Source of the DNA: Curvibacter sp. | GTDB taxonomy: Bacteria > Pseudomonadota > Gammaproteobacteria > Burkholderiales > Burkholderiaceae_C | Direction of reading: 5' to 3' | Length of the DNA: 64,000 bases | NCBI GenBank assembly: GCA_020621965.1 | Contig: JAHRYV010000009.1 | Coordinates: 1 to 64,000 of the forward strand | In this document: positions 29,862 through 38,306 of the stretch, piece by piece | How positions within the stretch are numbered: the stretch's first letter is position 1 | How the letters are laid out: the number at the start of each line of letters is the position of its first letter | The notes under the pieces: generated by a model | The model's input: only the letters and a program-made list of their open reading frames with translations | What the model was told of the DNA's origin: nothing | The model's database searches: none | Translations under genes and position numbers: made by a program

Positions 29862-30218
29862 ATGGGTAGAAAAGTCCTCATCGTCGACGACATCCAGGCC
29901 GATCGCAACCATCTCGAGCGCATCGTTTCCGAAGCCGGCCACCAGACCCTGCTGGCCGAGAACGGCAACATGGCCTTCGAACGCGCCAAGCGCGACCAGC
30001 CCGACCTGATCCTGATGGACGTGAACATGCCCGAGGTCGACGGCTTTGCCGCGACCCGCATGCTCAAGGCGGACGACGCCACCAAGAACATTCCGGTGGT
30101 GTTTGTCTCCGCCAAGAACCAGAAGGCCGACATGGCCTGGGGCCAGATGCTCGGGGCCAAGGGCTACATCACCAAGCCCTACAGCCGCGAGCAGATCCTC
30201 GCGCAGCTGGCCGCCTGA
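29862..30218 (+). CDS. pilH: Single-domain response regulator, PilH-like (copy 2)
   Basis: 118-residue receiver: IVDDIQADR, phospho-Asp in ILMDVNMPEVDG, VSAKNQ and ITKPYS. It shares NQKAD-x-AWGQMLGAKGY with copy 1, indicating tandem duplication followed by divergence. ATG 29862 has AAGGGAG about 11 bp upstream. An in-frame earlier start at 29817 would overlap copy 1 and is less likely. Which copy corresponds to pilH proper is not certain. Confidence 0.82.
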   Translation: MGRKVLIVDDIQADRNHLERIVSEAGHQTLLAENGNMAFERAKRDQPDLILMDVNMPEVDGFAATRMLKADDATKNIPVVFVSAKNQKADMAWGQMLGAKGYITKPYSREQILAQLAA

Positions 30219-30229
30219 GAGGCCGGACC

Positions 30230-30844
30230 ATGCAGGAAGCCATGGACGACACGCTCACCGCCTCCGCGCACGACCTGCTGCCCCCCACCGAGGCCTTGCG
30301 CCGCGGATTCCAGTTCGCGGGCGACGACACGGCCGGCACCGCGCTGGCGGCCGCCTACGCCTCGGCCGCTACGAGTCCGGACGTGGTGAGCGACAGCGGC
30401 GGGATCCAGCAGCGGGAGGGCTTCGCCATCGGCCACCTCGGCCTGATGATGCGTTACGAGGACGGCAGCGAACTCTCCGACCTGCCGACCACCTACCGTC
30501 TGCCCAATGCCCCCGACTGGTTTACCGGGGTGGCCAACCTGCATGGTCTGCTCGTGCCGGTGTTTGATCTGGCGCGGTATCTGGGTGTCGAACACCAGCA
30601 GGGCGTCAAGCCCATGCTGCTGGTGCTCGGCCATGGGCCGGATGCGGCCGGCGTGGTCATCGACGGCCTGCCTATGCGCCTGCGCTTCGCCTCCGGCGAT
30701 CGCGCGGAGGGCGCCCCGGTGCCGGCCGCGCTGGAAGGCTGCGTGAGCCAGACCTACTGGGCGTCTGAGCGCACCTGGATGGACTTGCAGGTGCCGGCCC
30801 TGCTGAGCAAGTTGAGCGACGAACTGGCGGCCATCTGTGCATAG
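30230..30844 (+). CDS. pilI: CheW-like adaptor (PilI-like)
   Basis: 204-residue CheW-domain protein. The core includes LPNAPDWFTGVANLHGLLVPVFDLARYL, the standard CheW strand pattern, followed by LVLGHGPDAAGVVIDGLPM. It should link the PilJ-like receptor to the CheA-like kinase. An N-terminal ~65-residue extension precedes the domain. By position, between pilH and pilJ, it corresponds to PilI. ATG 30230 is used; ATG 30242 is an alternative. Confidence 0.83.
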   Translation: MQEAMDDTLTASAHDLLPPTEALRRGFQFAGDDTAGTALAAAYASAATSPDVVSDSGGIQQREGFAIGHLGLMMRYEDGSELSDLPTTYRLPNAPDWFTGVANLHGLLVPVFDLARYLGVEHQQGVKPMLLVLGHGPDAAGVVIDGLPMRLRFASGDRAEGAPVPAALEGCVSQTYWASERTWMDLQVPALLSKLSDELAAICA

Positions 30845-30892
30845 CGCAGCCTTGCCGGCCTCTTTGATGATTGAAACGACTGGAGTGCAGAG

Positions 30893-32689
30893 ATGAAATT
30901 GAATCTGACGATCCGAACCAAGGTGCTGGCCGGCTTCGGCCTGCTGCTGGTCCTCTCCGCGGTGTTCGCCGTGGTATCCACCTGGCAGGTGAACACGCTG
31001 CAGCGCCTGCACGCGCTGTCCGAAACCAAGTTCGCGATCATTGCCCAGGCGGAGAACTCGGTCTGGGAATTGCGGTCCGGCTTCCCGCTGTACTACGCGA
31101 GTGACAAGGACGTGAAACGGCGTGAACGCATCAAGGCCGCCAACCCACAACACATCCGCGATGTCGAGCAAGGCCTGCAGACCTACTCGGAGCTGCCGAA
31201 CCTGAGCGCGGAGGAGGCGGACAAGCTGAAGGAGACCCGGCAGTTCCTGGCCCAGTACGTGTCCAAGCAGCCGCTGCTGTTCGATCTGTTCGACGAGGGC
31301 AAGTCGGAAGAGGCCCAGGAAATCCGTCTCAAGTACACCACGCCGGGCGCGGTGGGCACCGTCAAGGGCATCACGGATCTGCGCCGGCTGGCGCAGAAGA
31401 ACAACGAAGAGAGCATTGCCAGTACGCACGCCGCGGCCAATCGCTGGATGGCCCTGACCGGCTTGCTGCTGGCAGCGCTGGGCATCGGTATCGCCATGTA
31501 CGTGTACCGCGGCATCAGCCGCCCGCTGCAGGAGCTGCAGCACACCGTGGAGCGGGTGCGCGCCGGCGAGGAGCTGAAGGAAACCGAAGGCGTGACGACA
31601 GAGGACGAGTTGGGTGGCATCTGGCGCACGGTGCACAGCCTGCTGAGCGAGCGGCGCGACGCGCAGTTGAGAGCCGAGGCCGAGAACGAAAGCCTGAACC
31701 AGTCGGTGATCTCGATTCTGGAATCGGTGCACCAGCTCTCCAAACGTGACCTGACCGTGAAGGCACCGGTGACGCAGGACGTGATCGGCACCGTGTCCGA
31801 CTCCATCAATTCGCTGACCGCCGAGACGTCCAGGGTGCTGCATGGCGTGAGCCAGATTGCCGGCCACGTGGCCCAGGCCTCGGACAAGGTGCGCAGCCAG
31901 GCCGAGATGGTGTCCAAGACGGCGGAAGACGAGCGCAGCAGCGTGGGCAAGATGATCGAGTCACTCACCAATGCCACGCAGACCATGAACCAGGTCGCCG
32001 CGCTGGCCGAGCAGTCCAGCAACTCGGCCTCCAAGGCCACGGCCGTGACCGACACCGCGCTGGAGACGGTGAACGGTACCGTCAAGGGCATGGAGTCGAT
32101 CCGCGAGACGATTGCCGAAACGGAAAAGCGCATCAAGCGCCTGGGTGAGCGTTCGCAGGAAATTTCCGGCATCGTGAACCTGATCAACACCATCTCGGAA
32201 CGCACCCACGTGCTGGCGCTCAACGCCTCCATGCAGGCGGCGGTGGCCGGTGAAGCGGGGCGCGGTTTCGCGGTGGTGGCCGAGGAAGTGCAGCGACTGG
32301 CCGAAAGCTCGCGCACGGCCACCCAGCAGATCAGCACGCTGGTGAACAACATCCAGCTCGAAACCAACGAGACCATCAGCACGGTGAACCGCACCATCGG
32401 TCAGGTGGTGCAGGGCTCCGAGCAGGCGCAGAAGGCCGGCGAACAGATGCGCATGACGCAGCAGATCACCGGCGAACTGGTGGCGCAGGTCAAGCGCATT
32501 GCCGAGGTGTCCGAGCAGCAGCGCGAGATGTCGGCCAACCTGCTGACCTCGGTGCAGCACATCGGCCAGAGCACGGAGCGCACCGCCGATCAGATCACGG
32601 CCCAGAACCGCGAAACCGAGGGCCTGCTGCAGTCGGCGCGCCGCCTGGTGGAGTCGGTCAACGTGTTCAAGCTGCCGCAGATGGCCTGA
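30893..32689 (+). CDS. pilJ: Methyl-accepting chemotaxis protein, PilJ-like
   Basis: 598 residues: membrane helix ~10-28, periplasmic four-helix-type sensor (~30-183), second helix (~186-206), HAMP, then a long coiled-coil signalling domain. The hairpin tip reads [21 protein letters not shown], resembling PilJ rather than flagellar MCPs, and is followed by [15 protein letters not shown]. It should sense a periplasmic or pilus-linked cue and control the kinase at 32735. No C-terminal CheR-tethering pentapeptide is present. No methyltransferase or methylesterase gene is found in the cluster. Confidence 0.87.
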   Translation: MKLNLTIRTKVLAGFGLLLVLSAVFAVVSTWQVNTLQRLHALSETKFAIIAQAENSVWELRSGFPLYYASDKDVKRRERIKAANPQHIRDVEQGLQTYSELPNLSAEEADKLKETRQFLAQYVSKQPLLFDLFDEGKSEEAQEIRLKYTTPGAVGTVKGITDLRRLAQKNNEESIASTHAAANRWMALTGLLLAALGIGIAMYVYRGISRPLQELQHTVERVRAGEELKETEGVTTEDELGGIWRTVHSLLSERRDAQLRAEAENESLNQSVISILESVHQLSKRDLTVKAPVTQDVIGTVSDSINSLTAETSRVLHGVSQIAGHVAQASDKVRSQAEMVSKTAEDERSSVGKMIESLTNATQTMNQVAALAEQSSNSASKATAVTDTALETVNGTVKGMESIRETIAETEKRIKRLGERSQEISGIVNLINTISERTHVLALNASMQAAVAGEAGRGFAVVAEEVQRLAESSRTATQQISTLVNNIQLETNETISTVNRTIGQVVQGSEQAQKAGEQMRMTQQITGELVAQVKRIAEVSEQQREMSANLLTSVQHIGQSTERTADQITAQNRETEGLLQSARRLVESVNVFKLPQMA

Positions 32690-32734
32690 CGCAAGCACAC
32701 AAGCCGGCAATCCAATCCACAGGAGGCTCCGCCC

Positions 32735-35599
32735 GTGAAGCTAAACGACCTGATCGATGCGCTGGCCGCCGAGATCGAACTCGCCCGCCCGCAACTCGAC
32801 CGCGACCTGGACGAGCTGGCCGCGCTGGACACGGGCGACCAGGCCTTTCTGGTGGCGCTGGATGACTACAGCAGCCTGGCCCAGCGCATGGGCGAGGCCG
32901 CGGAGATGGCCGGCTTTCCCGGTCTGCAGGGGGTCTGCAACCATGTGCTGGAAAACACCCTGGCGCTGCCGGGGCTGGCCGTGGCCGAGCGGGGTGCGCT
33001 GATCAAGTTCCTGCGCGACTGGCCGCCGCTGATCATCTACTATCTGCGCAACATCTCCGATCCGACCACCGCGGCCGGGCTGGTGGATCATCTGGTGCAC
33101 GCTCCCTATGCGCTGGGCGAGGAGCAGGCGCTGAAGATCATGCACATGCTGGGGGCCATGCCCCTGCAGGTGCAGCAACCCGGTGCGGGCGATGGCCAGA
33201 GGGCGCGCGCGGTGCTGGCCACTCCCGAGGATGTGACCCTGGTCATTCCCCCCGACGTCGACACCAGGCTGCTGGAGGGCTTCTTGCACGAGGCGCCGGA
33301 CCAGGCCCGCTATCTGGTTGAGCTGTCGCGCAACATGGCCAGCGGGCAGGGCGACAGTTCGGACCTGGTGGCGGCACGTCGCATGGCGCATACGCTCAAG
33401 GGGTCGGGCTCCATCATCGGCCTGCGTGGCCTGGCGTCCCTGGGACATCACTTCGAGGACATCCTCGATCATTTCGAGGCCGAGGGTGGGGTGGTCGCCA
33501 AGCCCGCAGCCGACACCCTGCTCGATGCCGCCTACTGCCTGGAACAGATGGTCGCTTACGTCACCGGTGGCGATGACTATCCGCAGCAGGCGCAGCAGGT
33601 GCTGCAAAGAGTGCTCGACCTGGCCAACCGCATCGACCGCGGCGAAGTGATCGACCAGCCCCTGGCGCGCAGCACCCCGGTCGCGCTGGTCGACGCCGAG
33701 GCGGCGCAGGACCTGCTGCCCGTGGCGCCGGCCCCGACTCCGGTGTCGGCCCTGCCGCCGGAGGCACAGTTGCAGCCCGCCCGCCATGAGACTGCCTTGC
33801 GCGTCAGCGTCAAGCAGGTCGACGAACTGTTCCGCGTCTCGGGCGAGGTCTCGGTCAACAGCGCCGTACTGGAGGCCCGGCTCAAGAGCCTGACCGATCA
33901 GACCCGCGAGTTGATCAGCCAGAACCTGCGGGTGCAGAAACGCCTGTTCGAACTCGAAACCCTGGTCGACGTGCGGGCCCTGACCATGATGCGCGCGCGC
34001 ACCCGCCGCAGCGACGAGGCCGCCTTCGACCCGCTGGAGATGGACCAGTACAGCGAGCTGCACAGCACGACGCATGCCTTGATGGAAGAGTCTGCGGATG
34101 CCCGGGCGCTGGCGTTCCGGCTGGAAGAGGAAGTCTCCCTGCTGACGGGCGTGCAGACCCTGCAGCAGCGCCTGTCCAAGGATCTGCAGCACCTGGTCAT
34201 CGGCACACGCATGAACCAGGCCGGCATGCTGGAGCCGCGCCTGCAGCGCAACGTGCGCGCCACCTGCCAGGCCACCGGCAAGCAGGCGACCCTGGTGATC
34301 CAGGGCGGCGAGGCGCTGATCGACGGCGACATGCTCAGCCGCCTGGCCGAGCCGCTGCTGCACCTGCTGCGCAACGCCGTGGACCACGGCATCGAGCTGC
34401 CGCAGGAGCGGCTCGCCGCGGGCAAGGATCCGGTCGGTCGCATCGAGCTGAGTTATGCCCGTCAGGGGCAACAGGTGGTGCTGCGGTGCAGTGATGACGG
34501 CCGTGGTCTCGACTTGCCGGCGATCCACCGCCGCGCCCTGGCGCGCGGCTTGGTCAGTCACGAGCAGGTCTTGACGGACGACGAGCTCATGCGCCTGATC
34601 CTGCTGCCCGGGTTCTCGACACGCGACGTGGTGAGCGAAGTGTCGGGCCGGGGCGTGGGGATGGACGTGGTGCGGGACTGGGTCAGCGCCATCAACGGCA
34701 CCCTGCACATCGCCAGCCGGGTAGGGCAGGGCTGCACCATCGAGCTGCGCTTCGCCGCCTCGCTCTCCACCCAGCAGTCGCTGGTGGTGGAAGTGGAGGA
34801 TCAGCGGTTTGCGCTGCCCTCGCTGCATATCGAACAGGCCGTCCCGCGCGGGATCGGTCGCTTCGAGCGTGTCGGCGACAAGCTGGTCTATCACCATGGC
34901 AAGCGGGTGCTGGGCGCCAGACTCCTGGCCGAACTGACCGGCCTGCCCGTCGACAGCGACAAACCGCTCGACGACTACGATGCCGTGATCCTGCGGGTCG
35001 ACCACAAGCTCCATGTGCTGGGGGTGGACAAGCTCATCGACTCCCGCGATCTGCTGGTCAAGAACCCGGGGCGTTATGCCCGCCACATCCGCGGTGTCGC
35101 CGGTCTGTCCATCCTCGGCGACGGCAGCGTGGCCGTGAACCTGGACATGGCCCAGTTGCTGGCGCAGGAGGGCGCACAACGACAGGTGCAGCGTATCCAG
35201 ACCGCTGCGGCCGCGCCGGCGCCGGCCAGAGAAATGCCGGGCGTGCTGATCGTCGACGATGCGCTGTCCGTGCGTTCCTCGCTGATGCAGCTGGTGCAGG
35301 ATGCGGGCTTTCGCGTGCAGGCGGCGCGTGACGGCATCGACGCCATTGACACACTGGGGTCATTTGACGCCGATATCGTATTGACTGATCTGGAGATGCC
35401 CAACATGAATGGCATAGAACTGACCAGCCATATCCGCAGCCGCGATGACCTGAAATCGGTGCCGGTGATCATGATCACCTCGCGCTCGCAGGAGAAACAC
35501 CGCCGCCTGGCCGAACAGGCCGGGGTCAGCCGCTACATCACCAAGCCCTACAACGAGGGCGAGCTTCTGCAGACCATCCGCCAGGCGCTGACCGCCTGA
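32735..35599 (+). CDS. chpA: Hybrid CheA-type histidine kinase, compact ChpA-like
   Basis: 954 residues, GTG start with AGGAGG upstream. Order: an N-terminal Hpt-like or scaffold region (1-150, no phospho-His motif seen), an Hpt domain with phospho-His219 in AHTLKGSG, then dimerisation and HATPase (HLLRNAVDHGIELP, CSDDGRGLDL, GRGVGMDVV). These are followed by a CheW-like domain and a C-terminal receiver (IVDDA, phospho-Asp in VLTDLEMPNMNG, ITKPYN). P. aeruginosa ChpA is about 2500 residues with many Hpt domains; here there is only one clear Hpt. It should phosphorylate the PilG/PilH-like receivers. Confidence 0.9.
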   Translation: MKLNDLIDALAAEIELARPQLDRDLDELAALDTGDQAFLVALDDYSSLAQRMGEAAEMAGFPGLQGVCNHVLENTLALPGLAVAERGALIKFLRDWPPLIIYYLRNISDPTTAAGLVDHLVHAPYALGEEQALKIMHMLGAMPLQVQQPGAGDGQRARAVLATPEDVTLVIPPDVDTRLLEGFLHEAPDQARYLVELSRNMASGQGDSSDLVAARRMAHTLKGSGSIIGLRGLASLGHHFEDILDHFEAEGGVVAKPAADTLLDAAYCLEQMVAYVTGGDDYPQQAQQVLQRVLDLANRIDRGEVIDQPLARSTPVALVDAEAAQDLLPVAPAPTPVSALPPEAQLQPARHETALRVSVKQVDELFRVSGEVSVNSAVLEARLKSLTDQTRELISQNLRVQKRLFELETLVDVRALTMMRARTRRSDEAAFDPLEMDQYSELHSTTHALMEESADARALAFRLEEEVSLLTGVQTLQQRLSKDLQHLVIGTRMNQAGMLEPRLQRNVRATCQATGKQATLVIQGGEALIDGDMLSRLAEPLLHLLRNAVDHGIELPQERLAAGKDPVGRIELSYARQGQQVVLRCSDDGRGLDLPAIHRRALARGLVSHEQVLTDDELMRLILLPGFSTRDVVSEVSGRGVGMDVVRDWVSAINGTLHIASRVGQGCTIELRFAASLSTQQSLVVEVEDQRFALPSLHIEQAVPRGIGRFERVGDKLVYHHGKRVLGARLLAELTGLPVDSDKPLDDYDAVILRVDHKLHVLGVDKLIDSRDLLVKNPGRYARHIRGVAGLSILGDGSVAVNLDMAQLLAQEGAQRQVQRIQTAAAAPAPAREMPGVLIVDDALSVRSSLMQLVQDAGFRVQAARDGIDAIDTLGSFDADIVLTDLEMPNMNGIELTSHIRSRDDLKSVPVIMITSRSQEKHRRLAEQAGVSRYITKPYNEGELLQTIRQALTA

Positions 35600-35629
35600 A
35601 CCACCACGCCAGGGCAGGGCCGATCGACC

Positions 35630-36082
35630 ATGAGCCAGACCAGAACAGTGAAGATGCGGGGCGACTTCGTGGTGTTGCGCGCCGATGCCCTGCGCCTGCT
35701 GCTGCCCCAGCGCGACGTCGCGGGCACCGAGTACATCGAGCAGGCCCCTGTGGCCACCGACCAGGCGGGGCGCTTCGTGCTCCATGACGACAGCGGGACG
35801 CCGCGGCCCCTGTGGGCGCTCTCGGAGCAGCTGCGTCCGCTGGAGCGTTTCCCGGCCGACCGCTTTGTGCTGACCCGGCTCAGTGGCGCGGGCCCGGCGG
35901 TCTCGCTGGCCTGGAACGAGGTCCGGGTGCTGATCGACACGGAACTCGAGTTTCACGCACTGCCGGCGGTCATGCAAGGCGCGGGTGGCCTCGTCGATGC
36001 CTACGTCGAGCTCGACGGCGAGCTGGCTTTCTGCACTTCCGCCCGGCAGGTCCTGCCCGAAGCGCTGGCGCAACCGGATTGA
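35630..36082 (+). CDS. CheW-domain protein (second)
   Basis: 150 residues following the kinase by 30 bp. It reads as a compact CheW-like beta protein: FVVLRADALRLLLPQRDVAGTEYIE at the start, then SLAWNEVRVLIDTELEFHALPAVM. Conservation with canonical CheW is low, so a specialised adaptor is likely. It ends 3 bp before the next CheW-like gene. Partner receptor unknown. Confidence 0.6.
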   Translation: MSQTRTVKMRGDFVVLRADALRLLLPQRDVAGTEYIEQAPVATDQAGRFVLHDDSGTPRPLWALSEQLRPLERFPADRFVLTRLSGAGPAVSLAWNEVRVLIDTELEFHALPAVMQGAGGLVDAYVELDGELAFCTSARQVLPEALAQPD

Positions 36083-36085
36083 CGC

Positions 36086-36616
36086 ATGGACATGCAGCCG
36101 CCCGCACTGCTTGAAGATCACGGCCATCCCGGCGCGCCCGCGCTCGCAACGCCTACGGCCCTGGCCTGCGTGCTGGAGTACGCCGCCGGCGCACAGATCG
36201 CCCTTCCCATCCATGCCGGCGTCGAACTGGTCGAGCAGCCGCGCGTCGTCCCGGTGCCGGGCATGCCGCACTTCTGCCTGGGCCTGCTGGCCTGGCAGGG
36301 CAGGCAGCTGCCGCTGATCGATTTCCAGGTCTATCTGCAGCAGCCCGGGACCGCCCCGGCAACACGGGCCTGCAGCCATGTGCTGGTGGTGGCCTATCAG
36401 ACCGCATACGGACAGCCTATCGAATACGGTGCGTTGTGCGCACCGTTTCTGATCCGCATGATCGAGGTCGCCGATAACCAACAGTGCCCGTTGCCGGCAG
36501 GGCAGCCGCGCTGGACGGACATTGCCATCTCTTGTTTAATGAACCAGGGGCAGGCTGTCCCGGTACTTGACCTCGCACGCGTTTTTGGCAGATCGGTTTC
36601 ATCCGGCACTAATTAA
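36086..36616 (+). CDS. CheW-domain protein (third)
   Basis: 176 residues with a clearer CheW pattern: CVLEYAAGAQIALPIHAGVELVE, then MPHFCLGLLAWQGRQLPLIDF and a terminal QGQAVPVLDLARVFG. This gives the operon three CheW-type proteins in all, more than one receptor needs. Its stop lies 10 bp before comA, and the comA Shine-Dalgarno overlaps its last codon, which supports one transcript continuing into comA-comB. Confidence 0.75.
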   Translation: MDMQPPALLEDHGHPGAPALATPTALACVLEYAAGAQIALPIHAGVELVEQPRVVPVPGMPHFCLGLLAWQGRQLPLIDFQVYLQQPGTAPATRACSHVLVVAYQTAYGQPIEYGALCAPFLIRMIEVADNQQCPLPAGQPRWTDIAISCLMNQGQAVPVLDLARVFGRSVSSGTN

Positions 36617-36623
36617 AGGAGGG
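36615..36623 (+). promoter_or_regulatory. Strong Shine-Dalgarno of comA
   Basis: AAAGGAGGG is a near-ideal ribosome site 4-5 bp before ATG 36627 and overlaps the stop codon of the CheW gene. No promoter or terminator is visible between the two genes, so comA is probably read from the chemosensory transcript. Confidence 0.7.
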
Positions 36624-36626
36624 CGT

Positions 36627-37541
36627 ATGCTGGCACAAAATTTTCTCGATACACCGAAGCGCATCCCGAAGCCGCGGGACTTCGGGCTCACCGCCTTGAT
36701 CGACAACGGCGTTCCCACACGCTACTTCAAGGATGTGGTGGAGAGCGATGCCGACTTGATCGATGTCGTCAAGTTCGGCTGGTGCACGGCCATGGTGACC
36801 AGTGAACTGGAGACGAAGATCCAGTGCCTGATCGACAACAACGTGATGTTCTATTTCGGCGGCACCCTGTTCGAGAAAGCCCTGGCCCAGGGCAAGCTGG
36901 ACGCCTTCTACCGCTTCCTCAAACACTACAAGTGCGAGATCGTCGAGATCTCCAACGGCACGCTGCCGCTGTCCGCCCAGGACAAGGCCCAGCACATCGC
37001 GGATTTCGCCGACGAGTTTTATGTCCTGAGCGAAGTCGGCAAGAAGGACATCGACGAAGCCGACGACATGCCGATCTCCCAGTGGATCGCCGAAATCCAC
37101 TCTGACCTGGCTGCCGGCGCGAAACGGGTCATCCTGGAAGCGCGGGAATCGGGCAAGAGCGGCATCTGCGATGCCCAGGGCCGCCTGCGCACCGACCTGG
37201 TGGAGAGCATCTCCAATGCCCGCTTCAACTCCTCCGATGCCATCTGGGAGGCGCCCACCAAGTCCTTGCAGGCCAAGCTGATCGCCGCCCTCGGGCCCAA
37301 TGTCAATCTGGGCAATATCGCTTTTGGCGATGTGATCGGCCTGGAAACCCTGCGCCTGGGCATACGCTCCGACACCTTCAATCTGTACGACGGCCCGGAC
37401 GGCCGCTTTGTCGAACCCCAGGTCCAGGAGAGCCGGTACAGCACGGGCGTCGAGCGCCGCCGCAAGGAGCTGGAAGCCGCCGCCAGGAATGGATGGCCTA
37501 TACCCGCGCCGCTGATGCCCGGCATGAGGCGGCTCAAGTAA
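36627..37541 (+). CDS. comA: Phosphosulfolactate synthase homologue (ComA)
   Basis: 304 residues of the ComA family (PF02679), which adds sulfite to phosphoenolpyruvate to give (2R)-phospho-3-sulfolactate, the first step to coenzyme M or sulfolactate. Family landmarks present are DFGLTALIDNGVPTRYF, DVVKFGWCTAMVT, MFYFGGTLFEKAL, EISNGTLPLS and ILEARESGKSGI. It is longer than the archaeal enzyme (~250), mainly at the C-terminus. It follows the chemosensory genes with a 10-bp gap and precedes ComB by 2 bp. No ComC, ComD or ComE homologue is in the window, so the likely product of the pair is sulfolactate, not coenzyme M. Confidence 0.85.
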   Translation: MLAQNFLDTPKRIPKPRDFGLTALIDNGVPTRYFKDVVESDADLIDVVKFGWCTAMVTSELETKIQCLIDNNVMFYFGGTLFEKALAQGKLDAFYRFLKHYKCEIVEISNGTLPLSAQDKAQHIADFADEFYVLSEVGKKDIDEADDMPISQWIAEIHSDLAAGAKRVILEARESGKSGICDAQGRLRTDLVESISNARFNSSDAIWEAPTKSLQAKLIAALGPNVNLGNIAFGDVIGLETLRLGIRSDTFNLYDGPDGRFVEPQVQESRYSTGVERRRKELEAAARNGWPIPAPLMPGMRRLK

Positions 37542-37543
37542 GC

Positions 37544-38251
37544 GTGAAGATCCGCATCCTCCAGGGAACCGACCGGAGCTATCCCGCCGCCGACATCAAC
37601 GTCGTCATCGACGTGATCCGGGCCTTCACCGTGGCCCACGTCGCCTTTGCGCGCGGGGTACGGGAGATCCTGCTGGTCAACACGGTGGAGGAGGCGCTGG
37701 CACTGAAAAGCCAGCGCCCCGACTATCTGTTGGCCGGGGAGATCAAGGGTCTGGGCATACCCGGCTTCGACCTCGACAACTCGCCCCACCGGGTCGCCCA
37801 GGCCGAACTGGCCGGGCGCACCCTGGTGCAGAAGACCACCAACGGGGTCAAGGCCACCCTGGCCGCGCTGGCCGCCCGCCATGTGTTCGTGACCGGTTAT
37901 TCCAATGCCGCCAACACCGCCCGGCACGTACGTCAGCTGTTGACCGGAGCCGGCTTGCAGACCGTCAACGTGATTGCCTCACACGGCCAGGACGACGACG
38001 ATCTGGCCTGCGCCGAATACATCCGCGATCAGATCCTGGACCTGCAGCAGCTGCGGCCGCAGGAGGTCGTCGAACGCATCCGCCATTCCCGACCTGCGGC
38101 CAAGTTTCTGGTCCAGCCGCCGGGCGAATTCGAACCCCGGGATCTCGACTATTGCACCCAAGTGCGACCCTGCGGCTTCGTCATGGCGGTCGATCGCGCG
38201 AGTGCCATTCCGGCGATACGAAAATACACGATAGTGGAAGCCTCGCCGTAA
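37544..38251 (+). CDS. comB: 2-Phosphosulfolactate phosphatase homologue (ComB)
   Basis: 235 residues of the ComB family (PF04029), which removes phosphate from 2-phosphosulfolactate to give sulfolactate, with Mg2+. Landmarks are VVIDVIRAFTVAHVAFARGV (acidic metal site), LLAGEIKGLGIPGFDLDNSP and LVQKTTNGVKA. GTG 37544 lies 2 bp after the comA stop; the frame is open further upstream to 37493 inside comA. Its last ~80 codons are partly duplicated at 43563-43680 on the far side of the RHS island. It ends the probable operon. A small CGCCG-TAA-CGGCG stem overlaps the stop but has no T-run. Confidence 0.83.
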   Translation: MKIRILQGTDRSYPAADINVVIDVIRAFTVAHVAFARGVREILLVNTVEEALALKSQRPDYLLAGEIKGLGIPGFDLDNSPHRVAQAELAGRTLVQKTTNGVKATLAALAARHVFVTGYSNAANTARHVRQLLTGAGLQTVNVIASHGQDDDDLACAEYIRDQILDLQQLRPQEVVERIRHSRPAAKFLVQPPGEFEPRDLDYCTQVRPCGFVMAVDRASAIPAIRKYTIVEASP

Positions 38252-38306
38252 CGGCGTGAGCCTCATCCGTTCTTTAACAATCCGCCTCCATTGCGCCCGT
38301 CGCTGA

